In this document: positions 8,694 to 18,200 of the stretch, one piece after another
Position numbering within the stretch: the stretch's first letter is position 1
How the letters are laid out: every line of letters starts with the position of its first letter
Position numbers and translations under genes: made by a program
Assembly (NCBI GenBank): GCA_013824615.1
Contig: PNOC01000004.1
Coordinates: forward strand, 32,031-96,030
DNA from: Thermodesulfovibrio sp.
GTDB lineage: Bacteria; Nitrospirota; Thermodesulfovibrionia; Thermodesulfovibrionales; UBA6898
Direction of reading: 5' to 3'
DNA length: 64,000 nt
The notes under the pieces: model-generated
Seen by the model: the letters and a program-made list of their open reading frames with translations, nothing else
What the model was told of the DNA's origin: nothing
Databases searched by the model: none

Positions 8694-9530
8694 ATGCTCT
8701 ACAGTGTGCGTATGAGGGCCTCGCAAAAATCACCGTCACCCGGCAAGGGGCAAGCAAATAAAGAAAGATCGCCAGGGATTCATATATCCGGGGCTGAGGG
8801 CCTCTACGGGAAAGCCGAAATAGGTGACGCTGTTGACCGCTATATAAAAAGAGCACTGGAACATCCAAGAGGCGACCCCGACCGCATCTCTCTGACCGTT
8901 GAAAAAGTCAGTCACCGGCCCAGGCAGATTACCTCTCTTGCGCTCAGGACCGCTGACACGGCAACCGTCAGGCAGGCACAGACCTTTGTGCAGGACATGC
9001 TGCGGAGCCTGCTGATATCAGCTGCAGCCATTGACAGGGCCTTCGAACTGCTCAGCAGCTCCAATACTATGCGCGGAGCCGCTCTCCTGGATGCTGCATC
9101 GGGCAAAAGGCTTGAACCTGACCAGGAGAGGGGCATCCGGGTTTCGAGACTCGGCCTCAGCAGGACTGCCGAAACAGAACTGCAAAAGCGGCTGGCCCGC
9201 CTTAGGCTGAATACCGGCACGGTGAGGGAAGCGGTAGTCCTGGCATCCAAGGTCGCCTCATGCAGGCCAGTCCTTGCCGAACTTTGCATTTCGGACGACC
9301 CTGATTATACAACCGGATACATTGCCTCAAGAAGCTTCGGATACATTCGGATTCCTTATGTGAAAAAAAAGCGTTCGCGTAGCGGGGGGCGGATATTTTT
9401 TATGCGTGGGGAATATAACCTGGGCAGAATTATAGCCTATCTCGAAAAAACCCCGGTGCTCATCAGCACCGTAGCTCTCTGCAGCGGCATCTCCACAACG
9501 GATGAACTCCTCGGTCATCGTAATCTATAA
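8694..9530 (+). CDS. bioW: 6-carboxyhexanoate--CoA ligase (pimeloyl-CoA synthetase)
   Basis: Activates free pimelate with ATP and CoA to pimeloyl-CoA, the precursor for BioF. The N-terminus MLYSVRMRAS and the HISGAE motif near residue 32 are BioW signatures. The central segment RHISLTVEKV-like (DRISLTVEKVSHRPRQI) and the C-terminal ELLGHRNL also fit. The 278 residues are slightly longer than the Bacillus enzyme (about 255). Adjacent to bioB, it indicates a pimelate-dependent biotin route as in Bacillus and Aquifex rather than BioC/BioH. bioF, bioA and bioD are not in the window. The 3' end overlaps the lipid kinase gene by 29 nt. Confidence 0.93.
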   Translation: MLYSVRMRASQKSPSPGKGQANKERSPGIHISGAEGLYGKAEIGDAVDRYIKRALEHPRGDPDRISLTVEKVSHRPRQITSLALRTADTATVRQAQTFVQDMLRSLLISAAAIDRAFELLSSSNTMRGAALLDAASGKRLEPDQERGIRVSRLGLSRTAETELQKRLARLRLNTGTVREAVVLASKVASCRPVLAELCISDDPDYTTGYIASRSFGYIRIPYVKKKRSRSGGRIFFMRGEYNLGRIIAYLEKTPVLISTVALCSGISTTDELLGHRNL

Positions 9531-10386
9531 TCCCACTGCCCGCAGGGCTTCAGGGAAAACCATCAAGGCTGCCTCTGCATTTTTTGAAAGACAGGGTTAT
9601 GCAACAGAGATCCTGTGCACCGGGAGCAGAGGGGAAGCAGAAGCTTTTGCACGCCGGGCTGTACTGAAAAAACCGCATCTGATCATCGCCGCAGGCGGGG
9701 ACGGAACGATCAATGAAGTGATCAATGGCATGGCCTTTTCAGGCGTTTCACTCGGCATCCTGCCACTTGGCACCACCAATGTCCTGGCCCGGGAGATATA
9801 CCCGAAGCGGGATTTGATAACTATACTCCATACCCTCATCACCAGCCAATCACGCCCAATCTCTCTCGGCAGGATCACGTGCCTGAGTAAGGGCGTTTTT
9901 CAGACACGTTACTTCTGCCTGATGGCAGGAGTGGGGTTCGACGGCCAGGCAGTCCGGGACGTTAATCTTAAACTGAAGAAACGTACCGGGCCGGGGGCCT
10001 ACATCCTCAGCGGACTGCACACCCTGCTGTCCTACGCACCACATGAGCTTACTATCTCACTCGATGGCCAAACGGTCTGCGGGTATGCGGCGATCATCGG
10101 CAATATCTCGCGGTATGGCGGAGACTTCAAAATAACACCTGATGCGCGAATTGAAGAGACCTCTCTTTATGTCTGTATCTTCCAGGGGAAGAAACGGAGC
10201 GATCTGCTGAGGTACGTCGGCCTGATGCCCTTCGGCAGGCATATCAGAGCGCGGGATGTTCTCTACCGCCGGGTCGAAGAGATAGTCATATGCGGAGCAG
10301 CTCCTGTTCAGATAGACGGCGATTACTTATGCGAAACGCCTGCCACCATCACCGTCGTCCGAAACGCCATCAGACTGGTCTGTTAA
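9502..10386 (+). CDS. Diacylglycerol kinase-family lipid kinase
   Basis: A 294-residue YegS/BmrU/DgkB-family protein. It has the N-terminal VIYNPTARR segment, the nucleotide-binding GGDGTINEVINGM near residue 65 and LPLGTTNVLAREI near residue 95. The C-terminal beta-sandwich ends with the QIDGDYL motif. These cytosolic/peripheral enzymes phosphorylate diacylglycerol, sphingoid bases or similar lipids; the substrate here is not decided by sequence. It starts inside bioW (29-nt overlap) and its last 17 nt overlap the convergent mnmA. Confidence 0.9.
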   Translation: MNSSVIVIYNPTARRASGKTIKAASAFFERQGYATEILCTGSRGEAEAFARRAVLKKPHLIIAAGGDGTINEVINGMAFSGVSLGILPLGTTNVLAREIYPKRDLITILHTLITSQSRPISLGRITCLSKGVFQTRYFCLMAGVGFDGQAVRDVNLKLKKRTGPGAYILSGLHTLLSYAPHELTISLDGQTVCGYAAIIGNISRYGGDFKITPDARIEETSLYVCIFQGKKRSDLLRYVGLMPFGRHIRARDVLYRRVEEIVICGAAPVQIDGDYLCETPATITVVRNAIRLVC

Positions 10387-11470
10387 CCGCTGTCCTCAGT
10401 CCGAAATCAAGGGTACGTTGGATTACCCCCCCCCCAAGAACACGCTCGCCCTCATAAAAGACCGCACTCTGACCTGGCGACGGGGCCCATACCGGTTCAT
10501 CAAAACTAACCACAACAGCGTCCCCTTTGAGCTCAAGCACAGCCGGCACCTCCTTCATCATCGAACGTATTTTCACCCCTGCAGCAAAAGCAGGCAGCAG
10601 AGGCTTCCGGAGCCAGTGGAGCTGGTCCACCATTATTGACCTATAGGCCGCATCCTCCCGGGACCCGACCTGAACTGCTCTCTTCTCAGCATCAATCCTC
10701 GTAACATACAGGGGCGTCAAGGACGGAATGCCAAGCCCCTTTCTCTGCCCCACGGTGAAGCGGTGAATTCCCTGGTGCCTGGCGAGTTCCTTTCCACTGC
10801 GGTCGACGACAGGACCGGGAGAAATCATGGAGGGATTCTGCTTCTCCAGAAAACTGCCATAGTCGTTGTCTTCTACAAAACAGATCTCCTGACTTTCAGG
10901 CCAGTAAGCAGCCTCAAGCTTCAGGGACCTCGCAATCTCCCTGACTTCCTGTTTCCGCAATGCCCCCAGGGGCAGCACCAGCCTCCTGAGTTCCTCTTCC
11001 TGCAGCTGGTAGAGCACGTAAGATTGGTCCTTCCCTCCATCGAGCCCCTTTTTCAGGACAACCGGTTCTCCGGCATCCGCCGTTCTTTCCACAATTGCAT
11101 AATGGCCGGTCGCAATGAAGTCCGCCCCACGCTTTTCAGCCTCTCGCAACAGAAACGGAAACTTGATATGCCGGTTACAGAGGATGCAGGGGTTCGGGGT
11201 CAAGCCCCTGGCATAGGCCGCTGCAAACGGTTCAACCACCTGTCTGCTGAATTCATCGCGGACATCGAGGGAGTCATGGCGGATGCCGAGGCGTCCGGCA
11301 GTGCGTGCCGCACTCTGGGCAGAACTCAGCGAACAGCAGCCGGAGAGTTTATCCTCTGCCTGCCAGAGGATGAAACTAATCCCCTCCACCTCGTACCCCT
11401 GCTGCTTTAACAGCGCAGCAGAAACGCTGGAATCAACGCCGCCGCTCATTCCAAGTATTACCTTTGCCAT
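10370..11470 (-). CDS. mnmA: tRNA-specific 2-thiouridylase
   Basis: Makes the 2-thio group of s2U34 in tRNA Lys, Glu and Gln. Residues 1-20 hold the PP-loop GMSGGVDSS. The catalytic cysteines are in NPCILCN (near residue 97) and in ESQEICFVED (near residue 196). The length, 366, is standard. A run of ten C on the + strand (10426-10435), G10 in the gene, encodes the Gly run of VLGGGVI about 20 residues before the end; slippage there would change only the C-terminal tail. The gene is convergent with the lipid kinase, overlapping by 17 nt. Confidence 0.96.
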   Translation of the reverse strand: MAKVILGMSGGVDSSVSAALLKQQGYEVEGISFILWQAEDKLSGCCSLSSAQSAARTAGRLGIRHDSLDVRDEFSRQVVEPFAAAYARGLTPNPCILCNRHIKFPFLLREAEKRGADFIATGHYAIVERTADAGEPVVLKKGLDGGKDQSYVLYQLQEEELRRLVLPLGALRKQEVREIARSLKLEAAYWPESQEICFVEDNDYGSFLEKQNPSMISPGPVVDRSGKELARHQGIHRFTVGQRKGLGIPSLTPLYVTRIDAEKRAVQVGSREDAAYRSIMVDQLHWLRKPLLPAFAAGVKIRSMMKEVPAVLELKGDAVVVSFDEPVWAPSPGQSAVFYEGERVLGGGVIQRTLDFGLRTAVNRPV

Positions 11471-11548
11471 GCTTTACTATACCAGATGACTGCTGATGAT
11501 GGGCAGCCGGGCGCCTGTTGCCGCCAGAGGGTTTCAAACAGTAATCTG

Positions 11549-11577
11549 TTGACCGAAGGCCTCTGTCGTGCTAGCAT
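11549..11577 (+). promoter_or_regulatory. Candidate sigma-70 promoter for the YtxH-like gene
   Basis: TTGACC (11549-11554), a 17-nt spacer and TAGCAT (11572-11577) precede the AAAGGAG Shine-Dalgarno and the ATG at 11604. Confidence 0.45.
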
Positions 11578-11603
11578 AAAATAAAGCTTGAAAGGAGACT
11601 GCA

Positions 11604-11801
11604 ATGTTAAACAGAGATGATAATTACAGCGTTGAGATCATGGCATCTTTCCTGATAGGAGGAATCGTGGGTGCAGGACTGGCACTGCTTCTGGCCCCGC
11701 AGTCAGGCAGAAAGACCCGGGCCCAGATCAGGGATATGGCCGAAGATGCATCCGATTACGCCTCGGACTACGCTAAAAAGCTGAAGCACAAAATCTCGTA
11801 A
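11604..11801 (+). CDS. YtxH-domain small membrane protein
   Basis: A 65-residue protein. Residues 13-33 form a Gly/Ala-rich transmembrane helix (FLIGGIVGAGLALLLAPQSG) followed by the KTRAQIRDMAEDAS segment and a basic helical tail. This is the YtxH/GvpP-like architecture, associated with stress responses in other bacteria, but the function is unproven. AAAGGAG precedes the ATG. It stands alone between mnmA (divergent) and the envelope block (convergent). Confidence 0.8.
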   Translation: MLNRDDNYSVEIMASFLIGGIVGAGLALLLAPQSGRKTRAQIRDMAEDASDYASDYAKKLKHKIS

Positions 11802-11832
11802 AAAAAGGGCATCGGGACGGCAGGGGAATTTC

Positions 11833-12399
11833 CTACTTCAGCTGTAATTTGATATAGGAGCTTTTCCTGAGGTCCCTGAGTATCTCCTTCAGCCGGTCGT
11901 TGAGCATCTTCTCGGTCAGGTAATTTTCGATCTCTCCGCGTACGGTTTCGTATGCGCGTCCTGAAAACTGCGCTGCGTTCTGCTGGTAAAAGGTCTCGAT
12001 AGCGGCATCGGTCACCCTGATATACGCCCTCACCTTGAGATTGATATATTCGTTCACAATCTCATCCCCGGTCGGGGCTTCAATCCTGTACTTTCTGGCT
12101 TCCTTCAGGAGCAGGATCCTGTTGATCATGGTATTAAGGACTTCTTCACGGGTAATCTTCGGTGACAGTTGCTGAGTGACGGCATACTGCTCTTCGAACT
12201 CGCTCAGGGTTACGGCCTGATTATCAACAAAGGCCACGACCCGATCATGGATGGCCGCAGGTGCTAACGGAGCATACAGCAGAAACAACACCATGATAAT
12301 AAGCATGGTCACGACCGGCTTCACGCTGCCGCAGAAAGATTCCCGACAAGCGGGAAGGACAGAGTCTATAGTTATGTTCATGCCCTTATTCCTATTCAC
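11833..12399 (-). CDS. SurA N-terminal-domain periplasmic chaperone-like protein
   Basis: A 188-residue protein with an N-terminal signal/anchor helix at about residues 30-49. Then comes the SurA/PrsA-type N-terminal domain: RVVAFVDNQAVTLSEFEEQY, followed by LNTMINRILLLKEARKY. The parvulin PPIase domain seen in SurA is missing, so this is a short, chaperone-only form. It is the last gene of an operon with the BamA-like gene, which supports a role in outer-membrane protein folding (inference). A shorter start at residue 7 (MNITIDS) is possible. Confidence 0.8.
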   Translation of the reverse strand: MNRNKGMNITIDSVLPACRESFCGSVKPVVTMLIIMVLFLLYAPLAPAAIHDRVVAFVDNQAVTLSEFEEQYAVTQQLSPKITREEVLNTMINRILLLKEARKYRIEAPTGDEIVNEYINLKVRAYIRVTDAAIETFYQQNAAQFSGRAYETVRGEIENYLTEKMLNDRLKEILRDLRKSSYIKLQLK

Positions 12400-12462
12400 T
12401 GTTCACCATGAGCTCTTTTCTCGTTTGTCTGCCTGCAGTCATCAGTTCCCCAATCTCCCATA

Positions 12463-15225
12463 TCAGAATGCATGCCCCACGCTGAAATGCAGCGCCCCTC
12501 TGCTCTCCCCCGGCTCCCTGTTCAGCTTCATCCCGTAATCGACCCGCAGCGGGCCTACCGGCGTTTTATACCGGAGGCCGAGCCCGGCTGTATACCGCAT
12601 ATCCGACAGAACAGCTTTTTTTGAATTCACCCATACATTACCCATATCGAAAAAAGGAACAATGCCGATCCCCATACCGACCGAGGTCCGCAGTTCCACG
12701 TTTCCCATGAGAAAAACGTTGCCTCCGGTGGGGTTCCCATCGGAGCCTTTCGGTCCCAGCGTGTCCTGATCAAAACCCCTGACCGTAGATCTGCCCCCGA
12801 GAAAAAATCTTTCCACCAGCGGAAGTTCCGATGTATCACCCAGGTGATAGGCGACACCTCCCCGGATTGAGAGGGCAAGTACAACGTCTTTGGCGAGTTT
12901 CTGGAATCGTGACCCGTAGACCTCAAGTTTCGCAAAGTTCGTTTCAGACAGGAACAGATATGACGCTACCTTGAGAGAGGCCCCGGCAAGCACACCCTTT
13001 TCAGGTTCAAAGGGGTTGTCACGCGTGTCGTAAATTATCACCGGCTTAATGCTCCCGATCGCCAGGGTCCCCATATCTTCCTTGCTCAGCACAACGTCAG
13101 GCGCAACGTCAGTCGTCCTGACAAGCGAAAACTCGTAGTAGAGTTCGGACTTTATGCGTGGGTTCAGTTTTCTCTCAATTCCGGCGGTAAGCGTATAGCG
13201 GGTCAGGTGATAGAGCGTATCCTTTGTCGATGCGTTAATATCCCTTTTATCGTTATACTGAAAATAGACCCTCAGGGGGAGCTGGCTGCCGAAGGCCCAG
13301 GGTTCGTTGTACTGCAGCAGATAACGCTGCTCCAGAGAACTGACTTCGGCACGCATCAGACCTTCCCGGTTCAGGCCCCACAGGTTCCGGTAACTCACCT
13401 CCAGAAAACCCCTGAACTTTTCATACTCTGCATAGCCGGCCCCGAACTCAACAGATCCCGCGTTGCCCTCCTTCACCCTGACCAGGACATCACTGCGGTC
13501 GCCGTCAGGCTCAAGGGCCTCGATCTGAACATCATTGAAAAGGCCCAGCTTATAGAGCCGCTGCCGTTCCTCGGCAAAGAGAGCAAGGTTGAATTCCTGA
13601 CCCTCCTTATGCAGCAGTTCACGGCGGATGACCCGGTAACGCGTCTGCCTGTTCCCCACGATAACCGTGCGGCCCAGGAAAAGTTTCTTTCCCTCGCTGA
13701 CCGCAAAAACCACCGTGGCCTTATGTCCCTCTATCTGCCTCTGGACCGAGACGTCTACCGAGGCAAACCCGCGCCCGGTGTAATACTCCAGTATCCTGAA
13801 GCGCGCATCAGAAATATCCACCTCATTATAGGGATCCCCCTCCTTAAGTCCAAGGACTTTCTTCAGCTGCTCTGCAGCTTCGGGAGTGACACCGATAACG
13901 GTAACTGCCGAGATTCCGGTTTTTTCGCCTTCTTCGACAAGCACCGTCAAATCGACTGCAGCCTTGTTTTCTGATGTTTTCACCTCGATTTTTCTGACCA
14001 CGGCCTCAAGGTATCCGAGCGCCCCAAAAAACTCTCTCAGCAGGTCCTGGTCTTTCCCGAGCAGATCAGGATTATAATAACCGTTCTCTTTCAGAGTCAT
14101 CACCTGCCTGAGGCTGTCCTGAGGCAGCCGTGTCCCGCTGAAACTGATCGAAGAGACTTTTACCCTCTCCCCCTCGTAAATGAAAAAAGAGAGGCTGATT
14201 TCACGTTCACCTGAGCGTATGACCGGGGCAATCTGAACGTACGGATATCCCTCGCCGTGATAGCGGGCCAGCATCCTGTCCGTGGCCTCTCCCACCATTT
14301 CATCGTTAATATCCTCGCTCTCCGGAAGCAGGGACTCCTGCGTGAGGACCTTCGGGGACAGGGCTGTATTGCCCTGGAATATCAGTTCAAGCTTTTTCCC
14401 GGGACTCACCTGGATATCCAGATTGCCGTCAGCAAAACTGAACGGTCCGACTACAGGCTTTATATATCCCCGCTTTTTCAGTTCCTCCCTCATGGCCCTG
14501 AGCTCCAGCCGGACTCTGTCCTGATTGTAGATGTCGTTGATTGAAATCTTCATCAGGTCTTTGAAACTGCTGAATGCGTCCGCGCCCCGGCCGGCTCTGC
14601 CCGGGGATTGCCCCGTATTCAGCCCTGTCTCCCCCGGACGTATATCTTCCGAACCGGGATCCTTCACAGTAAAAGACAGGCTTGCGATGACACGTGGAGG
14701 GCCCGTGATGACCTCCAGCCTGATATCTGCCAGATTAGACCGCTCAGCAGGCTTCACGGTAATCCGTACCCCGGCTGAGGGAAACCCCTGACTGTTCAGA
14801 GCTGCCTTGAGGTCTTCCGCAGCCTGTTCCATAAGGTCAGGGCGCAACTGCTCGTCTTCCTTGAAAAGAAAGAGTTTCCGTATTTTTCTGTCTGAAAGCT
14901 GACGCTCCCCGGTAATTTCAATCTTCCTGATATACGCCCTCTCCCGCACGGCGATCCCGATTGTCTGAGGGTCTCCCTCCTGCACGGTAATGGCGATATC
15001 CTCAAAAATACCTTTTAGAAAGGCCGTCCTAATGGCCCGACGGACCGCCATGGCATCCGGCATTTTATCGCTGCTCAGTCCGAGCATCTCAAGGAACTCC
15101 CCCTCTCCGATCGACTGCAGCCCTGTCACTACAATACGGACCGGAGCCCCTGCAGGCTCAGGTGCAGCCGAAGCAGCCAGAGGCAGCAGGACGAGAACAA
15201 GCAGGAGCACGCAAATATTTCTCAT
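12463..15225 (-). CDS. BamA/TamA-family outer-membrane assembly protein with about seven POTRA repeats
   Basis: A 920-residue Omp85 protein. The first 20 residues are a signal peptide. Residues 25-580 contain about seven POTRA-like units, each starting with a strand like VRIVVTGLQSI, IRKIEITGERQL, LELIFQGNTAL, VSSISFSGTRL, ISAVTVIGV or LGRTVIVGNRQT. The 16-strand barrel begins near VEFGAGYAEYEKFRG. The loop-6 motif is GRSTVRGFDQDTLGPKG and the chain ends in Phe (LHFSVGHAF). The adjacent, overlapping tamB suggests a TamA role, but the POTRA number exceeds both TamA (3) and BamA (5). The SurA-like gene follows. No symbol is assigned because BamA and TamA cannot be separated from sequence alone. 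Confidence 0.9.
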   Translation of the reverse strand: MRNICVLLLVLVLLPLAASAAPEPAGAPVRIVVTGLQSIGEGEFLEMLGLSSDKMPDAMAVRRAIRTAFLKGIFEDIAITVQEGDPQTIGIAVRERAYIRKIEITGERQLSDRKIRKLFLFKEDEQLRPDLMEQAAEDLKAALNSQGFPSAGVRITVKPAERSNLADIRLEVITGPPRVIASLSFTVKDPGSEDIRPGETGLNTGQSPGRAGRGADAFSSFKDLMKISINDIYNQDRVRLELRAMREELKKRGYIKPVVGPFSFADGNLDIQVSPGKKLELIFQGNTALSPKVLTQESLLPESEDINDEMVGEATDRMLARYHGEGYPYVQIAPVIRSGEREISLSFFIYEGERVKVSSISFSGTRLPQDSLRQVMTLKENGYYNPDLLGKDQDLLREFFGALGYLEAVVRKIEVKTSENKAAVDLTVLVEEGEKTGISAVTVIGVTPEAAEQLKKVLGLKEGDPYNEVDISDARFRILEYYTGRGFASVDVSVQRQIEGHKATVVFAVSEGKKLFLGRTVIVGNRQTRYRVIRRELLHKEGQEFNLALFAEERQRLYKLGLFNDVQIEALEPDGDRSDVLVRVKEGNAGSVEFGAGYAEYEKFRGFLEVSYRNLWGLNREGLMRAEVSSLEQRYLLQYNEPWAFGSQLPLRVYFQYNDKRDINASTKDTLYHLTRYTLTAGIERKLNPRIKSELYYEFSLVRTTDVAPDVVLSKEDMGTLAIGSIKPVIIYDTRDNPFEPEKGVLAGASLKVASYLFLSETNFAKLEVYGSRFQKLAKDVVLALSIRGGVAYHLGDTSELPLVERFFLGGRSTVRGFDQDTLGPKGSDGNPTGGNVFLMGNVELRTSVGMGIGIVPFFDMGNVWVNSKKAVLSDMRYTAGLGLRYKTPVGPLRVDYGMKLNREPGESRGALHFSVGHAF

Positions 15226-18200
15226 TTGAATTCAAACCTGAATTTCACATCAGCACCTATAATCCCGCGTTCATCCCTGATGCCGATCAGAGATACGTTT
15301 CTGTTCAGAAAATATTCAAGTTTAATGATCTGCTCCTCTGAAGACCCTGCAGAAGAGGTATAGGTGACGAACATTTTATCCCCCATCAGTCTTTTTGAGA
15401 CAGTCACCCTGGGTTCGACCGTTCCGGTGCTCTTCGATACATGGGGGTCCACCTGAAACCGGTCCAGACCGGTGATGCTCCTGAGCCTCTCCTCCACCAC
15501 GTCCTGGAGCTTGCCGGTCACAAACGAGGTGGCCTCCCCGGCCCCGACACCCCCTTCAAGCCCTTTAAGCTGTCCCCCGGTCTGTCCGAGAGTCAGCAGC
15601 GCCAGGATATCCATTTCCTTGAGAACAGGATCAGAGGAGAGCGACATGGCAAACTGGTTCATACGGCCCTCAAGGTTCATCTTGATTTTATACCCTTTGA
15701 CGATCGTCTCTGCAGCGATGGCGATCACCGCGTTCAGCCGGTTCGGGTCGGCGAAATCTGCGCTTGCATGCAATATCCTGAACTCATTATTTCTGAAGTA
15801 AACCGTACCCTCTTTTGACTCCAGGCGGCCGAAGAGTGCCGGCCGGTAGACTGTCCCGCGCAGAAGCATGTCGGCGGTCACCTCTGCCCGCGCAATATTG
15901 TTGTCCACCCGGATATTATCCCGCCCCAGCACGCGGATATTCAGCTGCGCCTTATCGAGATTCGAGATCTCCGACCGTACTTTATCGACCTGCTTTGTTC
16001 TGAGCAGCCAACTCTTCCATTCAATACGTTCCCTGTATCGGGCCCTGTTTATACTGACGTCTCCGGATATAATCTGGTCCTCCGGGGTCCCCTTGTAGAG
16101 GAGATTGCCGTTAAAATTGACCGTAAAATCGCTCGAGACAGAAGCCGAGATATTGCTCATCGCTGCCTCAACGAAAAAGCGGCTGATCGCAAATTTCTTC
16201 AGGTACAGAATCCCGGTCAGGTCAATGTCCCCGCCGCCGAGCTTCCCGGTGAGCTTCTCAAGCACCACCCGGTCATTGTCCAGGTAGAGATAACCGTTCA
16301 AGGCACTGATCCGATAGGAATAATCCTTCAGGCTGAGGGCTCCGTTCGTCAAGCTGATACCGCCGTTTACAGAAGGCTTCTCCCAGTCTCCGGTAATCTC
16401 CAGTGTAAATTCAGCATCGCCTTTGATCACCCCGATCTTGGTCGAAAGACTCTTAAAGGGCGACAGGGCGGAAGTTCCCTCTATTGCCAGGTTGTAGCTC
16501 TTGCCGATATCAAGGCTGCCGTTCATTTTGACCTGCGCATTGCCGCCCCTCATCGTTACATGATCAAAGGCCAGGTGCCGGTTGCGCAGCTCAAGTTTTA
16601 TTTCATGGTCGTTCGTAAAACTGTACCCGTACATTGAGAGATTCAGCTGCTTCAGGGCAGAGGTTGCCGTCACCTGGTTTCTGTCGCCGCGGAGGGCTAT
16701 GCTCCCGTTCATGCTCAGGATCAGGTCGTCAGGCACCTCTTTGAGAAAGGCGCTGATCACCGTATCATAGCGGCCGGACAGGATGTCGACTTTCGCCTCC
16801 CAGGGAAAATCACTTTTGATCTTCCCCTTGCCTGACACGGTCACTTTGTTATTCAACAGCGCTGCATTGAAAACAAGCTCCCGGTCCGTGATTACCGCAG
16901 CGACCGTGCCGCTCCCCATCGGTCGGTCCCTGAGCCGGCCCTCAACCATCTCTGCGGTGAGCACCACTCGGTGCTTCTCCATCGTCCCGCTCCCTTCAGC
17001 CTTAAGACTAAAGAGAGCCTCCCCCCTGACCGGCCGGGGCACAAGGTCGCTCAAATACAGTTTTTCAGAGGAGGCAGACAGCAGAAATGTTCCCTCCGGA
17101 TCAATCAGGAGGCTGCCCGACAGAATAGACTTCCCCTTCTGAATTTTCACCGGGGCGAGGTTGATTCCCTCCCCCTGGTATTTCCACCCGAACGATCCGG
17201 AATCATACGCGACACCGTAGAGGGTTCCGTTTTTGACCACGGCCTCGCCGATCAGCACCGGCTTGTCTCCGCTGCCGGTAACTTTCAGCTCTGTACGAAA
17301 TCTGCCGTTGCCCTGGAAATCGTCATAAAATATCCCTACAAATTTTTTAAGTTCTGCATTATTGATTGTGGCCTGCAGGTCATACTCGGGATTATTGAGG
17401 TCAAACAGATCAACCGCATTTTTGAACCTGATAACGCCTTTCATGGCATAAGCATCTTCAGCCCCGTTCGCGGTGAGTGTCTGTATGGTCAGGAGATCTT
17501 TTTTATACCTGATGTCGGCAGTGAGCATATCAGCCCCAAAGGTGCCTATCACCGGCCTGTTAATCTTTGCGCTGCCGGAGAGCACCGGATCAGTAAACAA
17601 CCCGGATATTTTTCCCCTGAACTCCCCTGTCCCGTGAACAGTCGTAAAATACGGCCCGGTCATATCCGCAAGGTCCCGGGTCTGCAGTACTCCCTCGAAA
17701 TCGAGCAATTTATTCTTTAGATCAGCAGTACCGTTCATCTCGGCATCTGAAATTCCGGTATGCAGCTTCAGGCCGGTAATCGTCACCAGATCGCCTTTCA
17801 TGCCGTACCTGCCGGTCACTTCACTGATCCGTCCGAGTGCGCTCTTCCCTTTCTCACTGCTCCGGTATACAAAGCCCCCTTCGGGATTAAACGACGAATC
17901 GCTGTTGACAAGTGTACCGCTGATCTTGCCGGGCATGACCCCAGGGTGCCAGCCGATGAGCTTGAATACCGGGCCGCTGTCGACCTGGGAAAAATCGACC
18001 TTCAGCGTATAATAGTTTACGACCGGCAGGGTAATCGACGCAGACAGAGTAGCCGAACCGTTATAGAGCCTGCCAGTACCGTCCGTAAACCGCATGGTGC
18101 CGTCAGCATAGGATATGCCGCATTTCAGGTGATCGACATCAACATCAAAGAGGTTCCCTGCGCGGAGCTCTCCGGTCCCTTTGGCAACCAGCTTATGCAG

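Noticed and set aside
7639..8868. A 409-residue - strand frame opposite bioB and bioW
   Set aside because: It is antisense to two genes with clear catalytic motifs and has no recognisable domain.
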